NCBI RefSeq assembly: GCF_000242455.2
Contig: NC_019892.1
Coordinates: forward strand, 4,340,001-4,404,000
DNA length: 64,000 nt
Source of the DNA: Singulisphaera acidiphila DSM 18658
Lineage (GTDB): Bacteria > Planctomycetota > Planctomycetia > Isosphaerales > Isosphaeraceae
Direction of reading: 5' to 3'
The translations under genes and the position numbers were made by a program. The notes under the pieces are model-generated. The model worked only from the letters and a program-made list of their open reading frames with translations. It was not told where the DNA came from and did not search any database. Below, piece by piece: positions 24,929 to 33,798 of the stretch (positions within the stretch are counted from its first letter, which is position 1; each line of letters starts with the position of its first letter).

Positions 24929-27900
24929 TCATCGCCCGGCCGGGGCACGGTCGAGCCGGTTGAAATACTCGTCAAGGCCGGCGCGGAATTCTTCGGGGAG
25001 CGATGGCCCCGAATCACCCGTCGCCTGCGAGACGCCACGGTCTTCCTTGACCTCTTTTTCATTCAGGCCGACCCCCAGGAGCGCCAGGGCCGAGTCCTGC
25101 GTCGTGCCGGTCCCGCCTCCGCCCGGGCTCGAGCCGCCGCCCCCGCCTCCCTTGGGGTTGATCCGCTTCGACTTGAGCAACAGCTCGATCGCCTCGGTCT
25201 CTGCGGCGACGGCCGGGTTGCCGGTCTCCGGCTTGAGCAAAATCCCGGTCGCGTCGTCCATGACCGAACCGACTTGGCCGAGCAGGGCGATCTCATAGGC
25301 GAATTCCTGCTCCGCGTCGGGAAGCTCACGGATCTTTCCGGTCACCTTCTCGACCCGGTCGGATAGCTCCTTCTGAGTCCCTGAAAGCTTGCCGGCTTGC
25401 GTCGAGTAGTCGCTCGGCACCAAGGCGGGCTTGGCCTGCTCGGCCACGCGAGTTTCCTCCCGAAGGTTGACCTCCCCTTCAAGAATCTGAAGTACCTCGA
25501 GCACGATTGAAGGGGGAAGACTGCTCTTCGACTTGGAACCGGGGCAGGTCCCCTTGCACGCGGGATCCACCAGGTCTTCGGCCCAGCGGTCGAGCGAATC
25601 CGACCAGAACTCGCACTGGGCAATCGACATGCCTTGCTCTTTTTTGAGGTCGTCCCCGATCTGGCGGAGGCCGCCGATCACGTCCTCTTTCTTCATCTCG
25701 TCGAGGACCGCTTTGAACTGGACGAGCTGCCGGCGCTCGAAGTAGGCCTGTAAGTCATCCATGATCACCGAGACATTTTGACTTCCCTTGGCCTCTTGGT
25801 CGGCCAGCGTGACCAGTTCCTTGGCCGCCGCATCCGTGATCCGCGACGCGGGCAGGCCGAACGCGTCCCCCACGAAGTCGCCGAGCCGGCCACCGATCTT
25901 GAGCTGAACCCGCGACGCGGCTTTCAGACGCTTGACCAGGGTACTCCCTTCAAGGTTGGCGAGGACCCGGTTGAGCTCGTCGGCGATCTTCTCGAACTCG
26001 GCCAGCAGATCGCGCTGGGCATTGACCGCCTCGTCAACCTTCTCGGCCGCAGGCGGGGGGGGCGGAGGCGGCGTGGCCGACCCCTTGCCCATCAAGGTCG
26101 TTTGCGCCAGGGTAAGTCTCGGCTTCGGACTCCCCCCAGGCGGAGCCGGCGGGATTGGCTTCTTGGTGGGCGAGTTCTGCGACGATTCCATGTCAACGAC
26201 CGCAGGGACCGCCGACGGCGCCGCGTTCGTCTTCTTGGGCTCGGAGGGGGCTCCAGCCCCGGCCGCCCGGACCTGCCCGGCCATCGGCGCCTTGTTGCCG
26301 GTCGAGTTCGCGGCGAGGCTCGGCGCCTGCGCGGCCTCCTTCAGGAGGTCGGCAACCGACGGCATCCGATTAGTCGAGATATCTTTGAGAACTTGCAGCA
26401 TCTCGGCCCAGCGTTCGAGGTGGCCAACGCCGATCTCCGGGTTGCGTGAAGCCTGCTTGACCAGGTCCTCACCCGAGCCGACCAGCATCGAAAGCCTGCG
26501 CCCGTTGGCCCGTTCGGCGGCCGCCTGGCTCTCCACCTTCTTCCGCGTCTCGGGCCGGTCGAGGTCGTCGGCCGTCAGGTCCCGGAGTTGCTTGTTGGTC
26601 TCATAAAGCTGCAACTCGCGGTCGCGGACTTCCAGCGACTGCCGATGCCACTTGCTCAGTTGCTCGGCGATCCAGATCGCATGCTGCTCGGCGTTCAAGA
26701 CGTAGAAGGTGTAGGTTGGCGAATAGGCCCGCGCACGCCCCGGCAAGAAGTCTTCGGCGAACACGCGAACGTTGATCGGCTGGGGCTCGATCCCCAAGGT
26801 TTTAGCAGTGAAGGTGCCGTTGAGGTCGAGGTTCTCCTTATCGTTCCCCCCCGCCGCCAGGATCTGCTCGCCAGCGGCCGGTGACGCGATGAGCGGACTC
26901 TCGACCCCGTGCCACTCCAGGCCCACGCGTTTGATCCCGAAGTCGTCTTGGACGTGCACCTTGAAGGCGAGCAACTCGGTGTCGAGAATCACCTTGTTTC
27001 GGGGCATATTCTCACACGAGACGGTCGGAGGCTCGTCGTCCCGGCCGTTGACCGCGAGCGTGAACGGCGCCTTGCCCTCCAGGCCGTACTGGTCTTTCCA
27101 CTGGAATTCCAGGTTGCGAGGCCCGTCGACCACCATCAACGGACTGGCGACGGTCGAGCCACTCGGCGTCCGCCCTTGGCCGTCCACCCGCGCGGAGGAA
27201 AGGTTCCGGCTGGCCGTGACGGCGAAAGTCGCCTCGCTCCCCTTGACCAGCGAGACCGAGCCGCCGCGCACGTCTTTGTGGAGCGGCTCGGGACGGCCAA
27301 GGTACTTGGGCAAGGCGACGTTGGCCACGATCGAGGTGAGTTCGGGCCTGAGGGTCGGTTCTACGCGGACCCGCTGGAGCCAGTCGCCCACCCGGACCTC
27401 AAGCGGTCCGGGGGCGATCATCGCCGGCAGGTCGAACGCGTAGAGGTCGTCGCGGAGCAGGGCGGAGACGGCCCCTTGACCGTCGAGCCGAGCTTCACCA
27501 CGGACCGGGCGCCACGCGGTCCCTGCGGCGAGTTTCGCCTCGGCGGTGAACGGCTCGCCGTGGGGAACAACCAGGTGATCCGGCAACGGCCTGATCGCAG
27601 CGAACGTGTAGCGGGGGATCGGTCGCCAGGGGGCCATGAGCCGGGACCAGGCGTTGGACGCCGCCGCTGGGAAGAGGAGGAAGAGGACGAGCGCCGCGGT
27701 TGCCGGAACGGCAGCCAGCCAGGCCCAGATGCGATGGCGTGGGTTGGGCACCGCGGCGTTGAGGTCGCGCTTCCCGGCGTCGTCCGTCACTTGGAGCACG
27801 GCCGCTTCGCAGAGCGCCCGTGAGCGGGTCTGTTCGGAGTCGCTATGGACCAGCTCGATCACTCCCAGAAGCTGGTCACCGAAATGCGGATGCTTGCGCG

Positions 27901-28198
27901 CGAGGAGCCGAGCCAGTTGATCGAACCGACGGTTCCGAGCAACCCAACGGTACAACCAGAGCGGCACGATCGCGCAGGCGAACGCGGCGACGACGAACAG
28001 GGCAACGCGCGGCCAGCCGGGTGTGTCCCAGACACGGTCGAGCACGAACATCAGGAGAAACGCCGCGACGACCCCGAAGGCCGCCGCGAAGACGGCCTCG
28101 GCCATCTTGACGGTCCAGACCCGACGACGATAGTTGCGGAGTTGAGTCCGCAACGACTCCGGTAGCTCCAACCGATTCTGCGTTCCCGCGAGGCTCAT
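24929..28198 (-). CDS. Large DUF4175-like inner-membrane protein
   Basis: A 1089-aa protein. Two membrane helices lie at about residues 33-55 and 62-85 and a third at ~155-178 (WAWLAAVPATAALVLFLLF). This is the N-terminal arrangement of DUF4175-type proteins in Bacteroidetes and planctomycete MoxR/vWA clusters. A beta-rich periplasmic region (~200-480) follows, with Ig-like features. Then come long charged helices (WHRQSLEVRDRELQLYETNKQLRDL), a Pro/Ala-rich linker around residue 690-710 (PPPPPPPAAEKVDEA), further helical segments, a Gly-rich linker near 1030, and a conserved-looking tail LPEEFRAGLDEYFNRLDR. It probably spans the periplasm as a structural partner of the vWA proteins. A repeat-filled 381-base gap separates it from the vWA gene upstream. 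Confidence 0.75.
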   Translation of the reverse strand: MSLAGTQNRLELPESLRTQLRNYRRRVWTVKMAEAVFAAAFGVVAAFLLMFVLDRVWDTPGWPRVALFVVAAFACAIVPLWLYRWVARNRRFDQLARLLARKHPHFGDQLLGVIELVHSDSEQTRSRALCEAAVLQVTDDAGKRDLNAAVPNPRHRIWAWLAAVPATAALVLFLLFPAAASNAWSRLMAPWRPIPRYTFAAIRPLPDHLVVPHGEPFTAEAKLAAGTAWRPVRGEARLDGQGAVSALLRDDLYAFDLPAMIAPGPLEVRVGDWLQRVRVEPTLRPELTSIVANVALPKYLGRPEPLHKDVRGGSVSLVKGSEATFAVTASRNLSSARVDGQGRTPSGSTVASPLMVVDGPRNLEFQWKDQYGLEGKAPFTLAVNGRDDEPPTVSCENMPRNKVILDTELLAFKVHVQDDFGIKRVGLEWHGVESPLIASPAAGEQILAAGGNDKENLDLNGTFTAKTLGIEPQPINVRVFAEDFLPGRARAYSPTYTFYVLNAEQHAIWIAEQLSKWHRQSLEVRDRELQLYETNKQLRDLTADDLDRPETRKKVESQAAAERANGRRLSMLVGSGEDLVKQASRNPEIGVGHLERWAEMLQVLKDISTNRMPSVADLLKEAAQAPSLAANSTGNKAPMAGQVRAAGAGAPSEPKKTNAAPSAVPAVVDMESSQNSPTKKPIPPAPPGGSPKPRLTLAQTTLMGKGSATPPPPPPPAAEKVDEAVNAQRDLLAEFEKIADELNRVLANLEGSTLVKRLKAASRVQLKIGGRLGDFVGDAFGLPASRITDAAAKELVTLADQEAKGSQNVSVIMDDLQAYFERRQLVQFKAVLDEMKKEDVIGGLRQIGDDLKKEQGMSIAQCEFWSDSLDRWAEDLVDPACKGTCPGSKSKSSLPPSIVLEVLQILEGEVNLREETRVAEQAKPALVPSDYSTQAGKLSGTQKELSDRVEKVTGKIRELPDAEQEFAYEIALLGQVGSVMDDATGILLKPETGNPAVAAETEAIELLLKSKRINPKGGGGGGSSPGGGGTGTTQDSALALLGVGLNEKEVKEDRGVSQATGDSGPSLPEEFRAGLDEYFNRLDRAPAGR

Positions 28199-28300
28199 AT
28201 CGACCTCACTTATAGCTTGCGGTTAACCGACATTTCGCGACAGTTTACAGGGAGTCAGCAAACGGATGTCCGCAAAATCGTCCCGATCCGCGAGACTTTT

Positions 28301-28519
28301 TGCAGCCCCGAAGGGGTGACCGTTCCTAGCCAGGGGTGAACCCCTGGAAAAAGTTGGATTAGGTTTGCGCCTTGGAGCCCCGAAGGGGCGGCCGTCAAAT
28401 TAAGGCCTCGGCAATTGACGGTCGCCCCTTCGGGGCTGCAAAAAATTCTTCACTTAAACATTCACCGTCCCCATGGGCTTGCGCCCCTGGCCAGGAACGG
28501 TCGCCCTTCCAGGGCTACA
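28301..28519. repeat. Nested palindromic repeat (CCCCGAAGGGG family)
   Basis: Outer arms at 28301-28336 and 28484-28519 are imperfect complements about 36 bases long (core GACCGTTCCTRGCCAGGGG). Between them lies an inner inverted repeat with 23-base arms (28376-28398 / 28415-28437) and one mismatch. A further 7-bp hairpin CCAGGGG-TGAA-CCCCTGG sits at 28330-28347. Diverged copies occur at 11010-11060 and, as a half copy, at 41853-41874. No coding capacity. It sits inside the minus-strand block, between the DUF4175-like and vWA genes. Confidence 0.75.
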
Positions 28520-28579
28520 TAGTTCAAGCATAACCTTTCTCATCTCATCACAATAATCCTTGGCACATCATAAGCGTCC

Positions 28580-30784
28580 TTAAACGAGACCGATCGCCTT
28601 CCTGCCCACCCAGAAGGCCCCCATCAAGACGATCATCACAGCCGCCACTCCCCCGTGGCTCCATAACTGCAACCGGCGGACCGCGGGGGGAGGGTCGGGG
28701 AGCGCGGCCAGGGTGCGAACGACGTCATCGAGCTTGTCCGGCTCGACGACCTTGCCGCGCGTCACTCGAGCCAGTTCTTCCAACACTTCGGGCCGCGACG
28801 GGCGGCCAACCCGCTCGGCGGTGGCCCCTTGCACGAAGAAGGTCGCGTCGAGCGTCGCCCCGGTCTGCTTACAGATCAGGGCCACTTTATACGGCCCCGC
28901 CTCGGTGGCGGTGAACCGGCCGGTGTACTCGCCCCACTCGTCGCCAGCGGAGGTGAAGCGGGCGACTTCCGCCTTACCCGAGGGGGCCGTGATCCGCGCG
29001 GAGACGTCGCCGCCGCGAAGCGGCTCACCGCTCCGGTCCATCACGTTGGCGTGAAACGTCAAAACCTTGTTCATCCTCGGCTGGTCGGGCACGTAGTAGA
29101 GCCGCATCGTTTCGCCCTTGGCCATGTTCCGCTGGTACGCCATCCAGCGCACCACCTGGCCCCAGAACCGGTAGTGGTATTTATCTTCAACGCCCTTCCG
29201 CCAGCGCCAGGCGCCATCGGTCCCCATGAACAGGACCTTGCCGGCCCCAAAGGTGCGCGTAGCGAGCAACGGAATCCGCCCGGACTCGTTCGTGATGTCC
29301 TTGTGGACGGCGAGCACGTCGCTCCCCGCCTTGGCCCGGAGCGCCGGGGCGTACCACTGAAAGCCAGGAAGCCCCTCCCAGACCTCGGCGTTATCGTCCT
29401 CGGTGTCGGCAAGCTTGGTGAGCAAGCTTCGGCGGCCAAGCTCCGTCAGCTCAAAGTGGTTCGGCGTACGCGAGCCCCAACCGCCAGGCTGATTGGGGTC
29501 AAGCGCGACCGGGCAGAGGTCGCCCAACTCGGTCTCGAGCAGCGAGAACTGTCGCCCTTGAATTCCGGGCATGAACACAAGCCCACTCGCCTGATGCTCG
29601 ACCAAGCCCTTCAGGAGGCGACACTGCTCGGAAGTGAGCTGACCGTCATCGAGCCCGACATCGCCAATGAACACAACATCATACTTTGAGAGTTCGTCGA
29701 GCCCGGCGGGAAACTGCTTAAGATAATCTTTATTGCCTCCCCCCGCCTTGCTCAGTCCGGGGTGGAAAAGCAGGCAAGAGACCTCGACCCCGGGGTCGCG
29801 CGACAGGGCGTTCCGCAAGTAGCGGTATTCCCAGCGCGGGTACGACTCGACGACCAACACCTTGAGCTTCTCCTCACGGATCGAGATCGGCGTGGAGAGT
29901 TGGTTGTTGTCGGAGAGCATCTCATCGGGGTGTGCGGGCACGTTGAGTGCGAGCGTGAAGTCACCCGTCCCCTTCGGCTTCCAGATGACCGCGTCGCTGG
30001 TCCGGCCCATCGGGGCGACGCGCACTTCCTTGGTGACCTCATCGCCGTCCGACGTCTTCAAGGTGACCGTGGTGACATGCTCGCGAGGGAGTGAACTGTC
30101 GATCGTGAACGGAACCCGCACCGCCTTGCCCGCCACACCGAATGTCGGCGCATCGAGGTTGATCAGCTCGATGTCGGGCAACCGGGTTGGGCTGCCTATC
30201 GGGACCGCGAAGATCGGAACCCCCAGGGCCCGCAGCCGTGCAGCGGCCTGAACGGGAGGCTGGCCCTCGGTCCAGTCACCGTCCGACGCCAAGACGATCC
30301 CACGCAGATTCTGGAACGTTTCAGGGGCCTGGGCGAGCGGTTCGTAGAGGTCCGTGCCGTGCCCCACGGCCTTGGGCGAGAACGACTGAACGACCACGTT
30401 CATCCGCCCACGAAGCTTGTCCCACGACGCAGCGTCGGCCAGCGATGCAATCGCCTCGCGCCGGGTCAAGGGCGAGGCGGTCGGCACCGGCCGCCTCGTC
30501 TGAATGACGTCGCGCGTTTCCATGCTGGGCGACGCGTCCCAGAGTACGGCGACCGACGGCTTTTCTTCGGGGCGATACTCCTCGACCCACTCGGGTTGGT
30601 TGAGCAAGACCGCACCGAGGCAAACGATCGTGAACCGGATCCCCTCGAGTACCCCTTGCGACCGCCTGTACCCACTCCGCCGCCAGGCGACGAAGCAGAG
30701 CCCGGCGGCCACCAGCACGAGCAGGGCCGACACGGCGGCCGACCAGGGCGTCCACAGGAAAGTGAGCGACCGCGACACGTTCAT
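28580..30784 (-). CDS. Membrane vWA / glutamine-amidotransferase-like protein
   Basis: A 734-aa protein. Two membrane helices at the N-terminus (WSAAVSALLVLVAAGLCFVAW; then GIRFTIVCLGAVLL) and one at the C-terminus (VAAVMIVLMGAFWVG) place a large domain in the periplasm. The vWA part opens with the MIDAS-like AVLWDASPSMETRD and continues to GIVLASDGDWTEGQPP. A class-I glutamine-amidotransferase-like fold follows (VLVVESYPRWEYRYLRNALSRDPGV, then YDVVFIGDVG and LVFMPG). No classical Cys nucleophile is evident, so amidotransferase chemistry is unlikely. The start overlaps the stop of the upstream vWA gene as ATGA, which means tight coupling in a MoxR-DUF58-vWA operon. Confidence 0.85.
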   Translation of the reverse strand: MNVSRSLTFLWTPWSAAVSALLVLVAAGLCFVAWRRSGYRRSQGVLEGIRFTIVCLGAVLLNQPEWVEEYRPEEKPSVAVLWDASPSMETRDVIQTRRPVPTASPLTRREAIASLADAASWDKLRGRMNVVVQSFSPKAVGHGTDLYEPLAQAPETFQNLRGIVLASDGDWTEGQPPVQAAARLRALGVPIFAVPIGSPTRLPDIELINLDAPTFGVAGKAVRVPFTIDSSLPREHVTTVTLKTSDGDEVTKEVRVAPMGRTSDAVIWKPKGTGDFTLALNVPAHPDEMLSDNNQLSTPISIREEKLKVLVVESYPRWEYRYLRNALSRDPGVEVSCLLFHPGLSKAGGGNKDYLKQFPAGLDELSKYDVVFIGDVGLDDGQLTSEQCRLLKGLVEHQASGLVFMPGIQGRQFSLLETELGDLCPVALDPNQPGGWGSRTPNHFELTELGRRSLLTKLADTEDDNAEVWEGLPGFQWYAPALRAKAGSDVLAVHKDITNESGRIPLLATRTFGAGKVLFMGTDGAWRWRKGVEDKYHYRFWGQVVRWMAYQRNMAKGETMRLYYVPDQPRMNKVLTFHANVMDRSGEPLRGGDVSARITAPSGKAEVARFTSAGDEWGEYTGRFTATEAGPYKVALICKQTGATLDATFFVQGATAERVGRPSRPEVLEELARVTRGKVVEPDKLDDVVRTLAALPDPPPAVRRLQLWSHGGVAAVMIVLMGAFWVGRKAIGLV

Positions 30785-32775
30785 GTGGTTGTCCCCGCCG
30801 CGACCCGAACGGGCCTGGGCATACAGAGCGCGGCCTCAACGAGCAAGGCCGTCATCATGGCGATCAGGAACAAGCGCCAGACTTCCTGGATCAACGAATC
30901 CACGTTCCCTTCCCGATCGTCCACCCGCACGAAGTCGAGCCCGCGAAAGAGGCCGGCCACCTGCTCGTCGGCCAGGACCGGGGACACATCCTCAGTGACC
31001 GGCCGGTTGATCGCCAGCAGCCGGTCGCCAGAGGCGTAGACGCCGCGATGGAACGAGTACTCGGTCGAAACCGCCTCGTCTCCCCCGGACAGTTTCGACC
31101 AGGCTGTGGAGTCGTTGCCGGTCATCGGGCCGGCCGCCAGTTGCCGGGTCGTTTCCAGGGCTTCGGCCCCCCCGGCCTGAGCGCGCTGGATCATCACGTA
31201 GAGGGTCACGCCGTCGGTCGCCAGCGATGAGTCGCCGGCTGCCGGCGTGGTCGCGCAGAAGTAGGCCCCCCCGGCGTTGGTCGTCGCTCGCGCCAGGAGC
31301 AGGTCGCCCCCTTTTCTCAAGGTGGCCAACGGCGTGAGGTCGCCCGACAGGCCGCACCACTTGCGGACCTGCAACTGGCCGACCGGCAACGCAGCGCCAT
31401 TCAGGGTGTTGGCGAGCAGGTCCTGATCCCCTCGCCAGGTCTCCACCGTCGTTTCCTGCGGCTGGTCTCCCCAGGCCGTCCACCGCCCCCCCAGGAATTC
31501 GGCCCCGCCAGGCACCCGAGGCGGAAAGAAAAAGACCCGGCCGCCGCGATCGACAAACGAACGGACCAAGTCGGCCGCCTCGCCTTCGGGGAGGGGACTC
31601 TGCCAGAGGAGCAAGGAGACGGTCTCCCACTCCACGGCCGTGAGCTGGTCGACCGGGACAACCTCGGCCGAGCACTTCAACGCAGGGTCGGGGGCAATCG
31701 AGGCGGCCAGACGCAACGCTTGCCCGGCTTGCGCGTCCTCCGCGACGACAATCGCACGCCGAGGGGCAGGCTGATCGAACGCGAAGTAGAAGTCGTTGTC
31801 CGCCAGGTTCGCGTCCGCCGGGATCGAGACCTTGCCCCAGCCCCGGCGACGCCCCCGCTCCAACGGAATCCGATGATCCTTCAGCGTGAACCGAGGACCG
31901 TTCATCTCGACGGTCAGTTCCGAGCGGGCCCCACCGATCTCAAACTGGATGGGGACGGTCGACCGTACATTCTCACTTCCTTCGCGGGCCAAGCTGAGCG
32001 AGACCAAGACGTCCGCTCCATCACCGTCGCCGGCCGGCTGGCGGCGAACCCCGGTCACCCGGACCGACACATTCGAAGGCGCCGTCCTGGGATAGGCGAG
32101 AAGATGGAACCGGACCCCTTGCGGAAAGCCAAGGAACGCCTCGCGGAGCGAGCGCCAGCGGCCGTCATCGACCTCCCAGTCATCGCGCCTGAGGTCGGAG
32201 CAGATCCAGATCTCGGTCCGCCCCGGCTTGTTCGCCCGGACGTAGTCGCGCGCGGCCTCGAGCATCCCCGGGATATCGGCCGCCGCGCTCAACGGTCCGG
32301 TATCCGGCATCGTAAGCAAGGCCTCGGCCGATTCGAGCGTGCGAGGCTTGTTCGTCCCGCTCTCGATCAGGACCCAGCGATTCGAGCCAAGCGTTCCAAG
32401 CGCCTGGGCGAGTTGCCACTTCCCGGTCTCGAGCTTCGACCCGCCCGACCCGTTGCCGACTTGCTGCATACTCGGCGACCGGTCGAGCAGGATGAGCGTG
32501 GTATCGGCCCTCCCCCCCGCGGTAAAGCCGAGCCAGCCCCCCGCCAACGGCCGGCTGAGCGCGAAGAGTAGGGCGGCGATGGCCGCCATCCGGAAAGCCA
32601 TGATCAGCCACTGGCGGAGCCGCGCGTACCCGCGCGACATCCGGTTCGCCGCCAGCAGGAACATCATCGCGCCCCACTGCACGGTCTGATATCGCCGCTG
32701 ATTGATCAGGTGGATGATCACCGGCAAGGCGACCAGCGGCAGGGCCATCAGAATCATCGGGTGGAGAAAGTTCAT
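30781..32775 (-). CDS. BatA-like membrane vWA protein
   Basis: A 664-aa protein. The N-terminus is the BatA/aerotolerance-regulator domain: FLHPMILMALPLVALPVIIHLINQRR is a first helix with the family's HLxxxRR ending, followed by MMFLLAANR and a second helix at ~55-75. The vWA domain begins at ~95 with LILLDRSPSM (DxSxS MIDAS). A beta-rich region and a second Rossmann-like part (RAIVVAEDAQAGQALRL) follow, and a C-terminal helix (LIAMMTALLVEAALC) anchors the end. It overlaps both neighbours by ATGA. The likely role is as metal-dependent adaptor of the MoxR ATPase at the inner membrane. Confidence 0.87.
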   Translation of the reverse strand: MNFLHPMILMALPLVALPVIIHLINQRRYQTVQWGAMMFLLAANRMSRGYARLRQWLIMAFRMAAIAALLFALSRPLAGGWLGFTAGGRADTTLILLDRSPSMQQVGNGSGGSKLETGKWQLAQALGTLGSNRWVLIESGTNKPRTLESAEALLTMPDTGPLSAAADIPGMLEAARDYVRANKPGRTEIWICSDLRRDDWEVDDGRWRSLREAFLGFPQGVRFHLLAYPRTAPSNVSVRVTGVRRQPAGDGDGADVLVSLSLAREGSENVRSTVPIQFEIGGARSELTVEMNGPRFTLKDHRIPLERGRRRGWGKVSIPADANLADNDFYFAFDQPAPRRAIVVAEDAQAGQALRLAASIAPDPALKCSAEVVPVDQLTAVEWETVSLLLWQSPLPEGEAADLVRSFVDRGGRVFFFPPRVPGGAEFLGGRWTAWGDQPQETTVETWRGDQDLLANTLNGAALPVGQLQVRKWCGLSGDLTPLATLRKGGDLLLARATTNAGGAYFCATTPAAGDSSLATDGVTLYVMIQRAQAGGAEALETTRQLAAGPMTGNDSTAWSKLSGGDEAVSTEYSFHRGVYASGDRLLAINRPVTEDVSPVLADEQVAGLFRGLDFVRVDDREGNVDSLIQEVWRLFLIAMMTALLVEAALCMPRPVRVAAGTTT

Positions 32776-33683
32776 CGCACCCCCCGCGATCGTGCCCGGC
32801 CGACGAGAAATCGGAGCAGCACTTGCTCATAGTCATCGTCGATATGAACTTGATGGTAGTCGACGGCCGACTCGCGCACAGCCTCCTGGATCCCTTCCAG
32901 GTAGGCGCCGATCGCCTTGCGGTAGCGATCAGCGATCTCATTCGGCTCGGCAAAGATCGCCGGGCCCCCTTCCATATCGAGAAACCGCATCGGCCGGCGA
33001 AAGTCGAAGCTCAACTCCTTGGGGTCGAGCAGATGGAAGAGCGCCAGGTCGTGTCGACGAAACCGCAAGTGCTGAAAGCAGCTCCGAAGCTCGCCGGGGT
33101 CGACGAACAGGTCGGAGATCACGACCACGAGGGCTCGCTGGCGCACGGTCTCCGCCAGTTCGTGGAGCACCGGGGCGAGCCGCGTCTCCCCTTGCGGCTT
33201 TGCTTCTTCGAGGATGTCGAAGACCGTCATCAGGTGCGCAGGGTTTCGCTTGGGAGGGATCGTGCGGACCAGGCCGTTGGCCACGCAGGCGAGCCCGACT
33301 GCGTCCCCCTGGCGCATCGCCAGGTGGCCGAGCGACCCGGCGATCCGCCGGGCGTATTCGATCTTGGTCACGCCCGTCGAGCCGTAACCCATCGAGCCAC
33401 TGGTATCGAGCACCAGACAGCACCGCAGGTTGGTGTCCGCCTCGAACTCCTTGACGAAGAACCGGTCGGACCGGCCATAGGCCCGCCAGTCCAACCTCCT
33501 GAGATCGTCGCCGGGCACATATTTACGGTATTCGGAGAACTCAACGCTCGAGCCGCGATGCGGGCTGGGGTGTCGGCCCGACACACTCCCCTGCATCGGC
33601 CGACGCGCCATCAACGGAACGCTGGCGAGCCGCGACAATACGCTGGCGTCGAGGAAGCTTCGGGGCTGGCGATCCGGGAACAT
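32772..33683 (-). CDS. DUF58 vWA-like protein
   Basis: A 303-aa cytoplasmic protein. The DUF58 signature is SVEFSEYRKYVPGDDLRRLDWRAYGRSDRFFVKEFE-like: landmarks GDDLRRLDWR and YGRSDRFFVK. It is followed by a MIDAS CLVLDTSGSMGYG and the strand ALVVVISDLFVDPGEL. DUF58 proteins almost always lie next to MoxR ATPases and vWA membrane proteins, as here. They are thought to be clients or adaptors of the MoxR ring, a link known from operon association more than from biochemistry. Its stop overlaps the BatA-like start (ATGA). A 15-bp hairpin lies between it and moxR. Confidence 0.9.
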   Translation of the reverse strand: MFPDRQPRSFLDASVLSRLASVPLMARRPMQGSVSGRHPSPHRGSSVEFSEYRKYVPGDDLRRLDWRAYGRSDRFFVKEFEADTNLRCCLVLDTSGSMGYGSTGVTKIEYARRIAGSLGHLAMRQGDAVGLACVANGLVRTIPPKRNPAHLMTVFDILEEAKPQGETRLAPVLHELAETVRQRALVVVISDLFVDPGELRSCFQHLRFRRHDLALFHLLDPKELSFDFRRPMRFLDMEGGPAIFAEPNEIADRYRKAIGAYLEGIQEAVRESAVDYHQVHIDDDYEQVLLRFLVGRARSRGVR

Positions 33684-33715
33684 GGCTGGATGAACTTTCC
33701 GTGTGAAAGGATCAA

Positions 33716-33778
33716 GAGCCTCGGCTCAAAGAGCACTGAGCCGACGCACGCGCCAGCGTCCCTTTTGAGCCGAGGCTC
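33716..33778. repeat. 15-bp perfect inverted repeat between MoxR and DUF58 genes
   Basis: GAGCCTCGGCTCAAA (33716-33730) and TTTGAGCCGAGGCTC (33764-33778) are exact complements around a 33-base loop. The hairpin lies in the 115-base spacer of what should be one operon. It could be an intercistronic attenuator, an RNA processing or stability element that sets the MoxR:DUF58 ratio, or a repeat insertion. Minus-strand transcripts lack a U tract after it, which argues against full termination. Confidence 0.65.
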
Positions 33779-33798
33779 CGCGAAGCGTGGCCGCTCCG

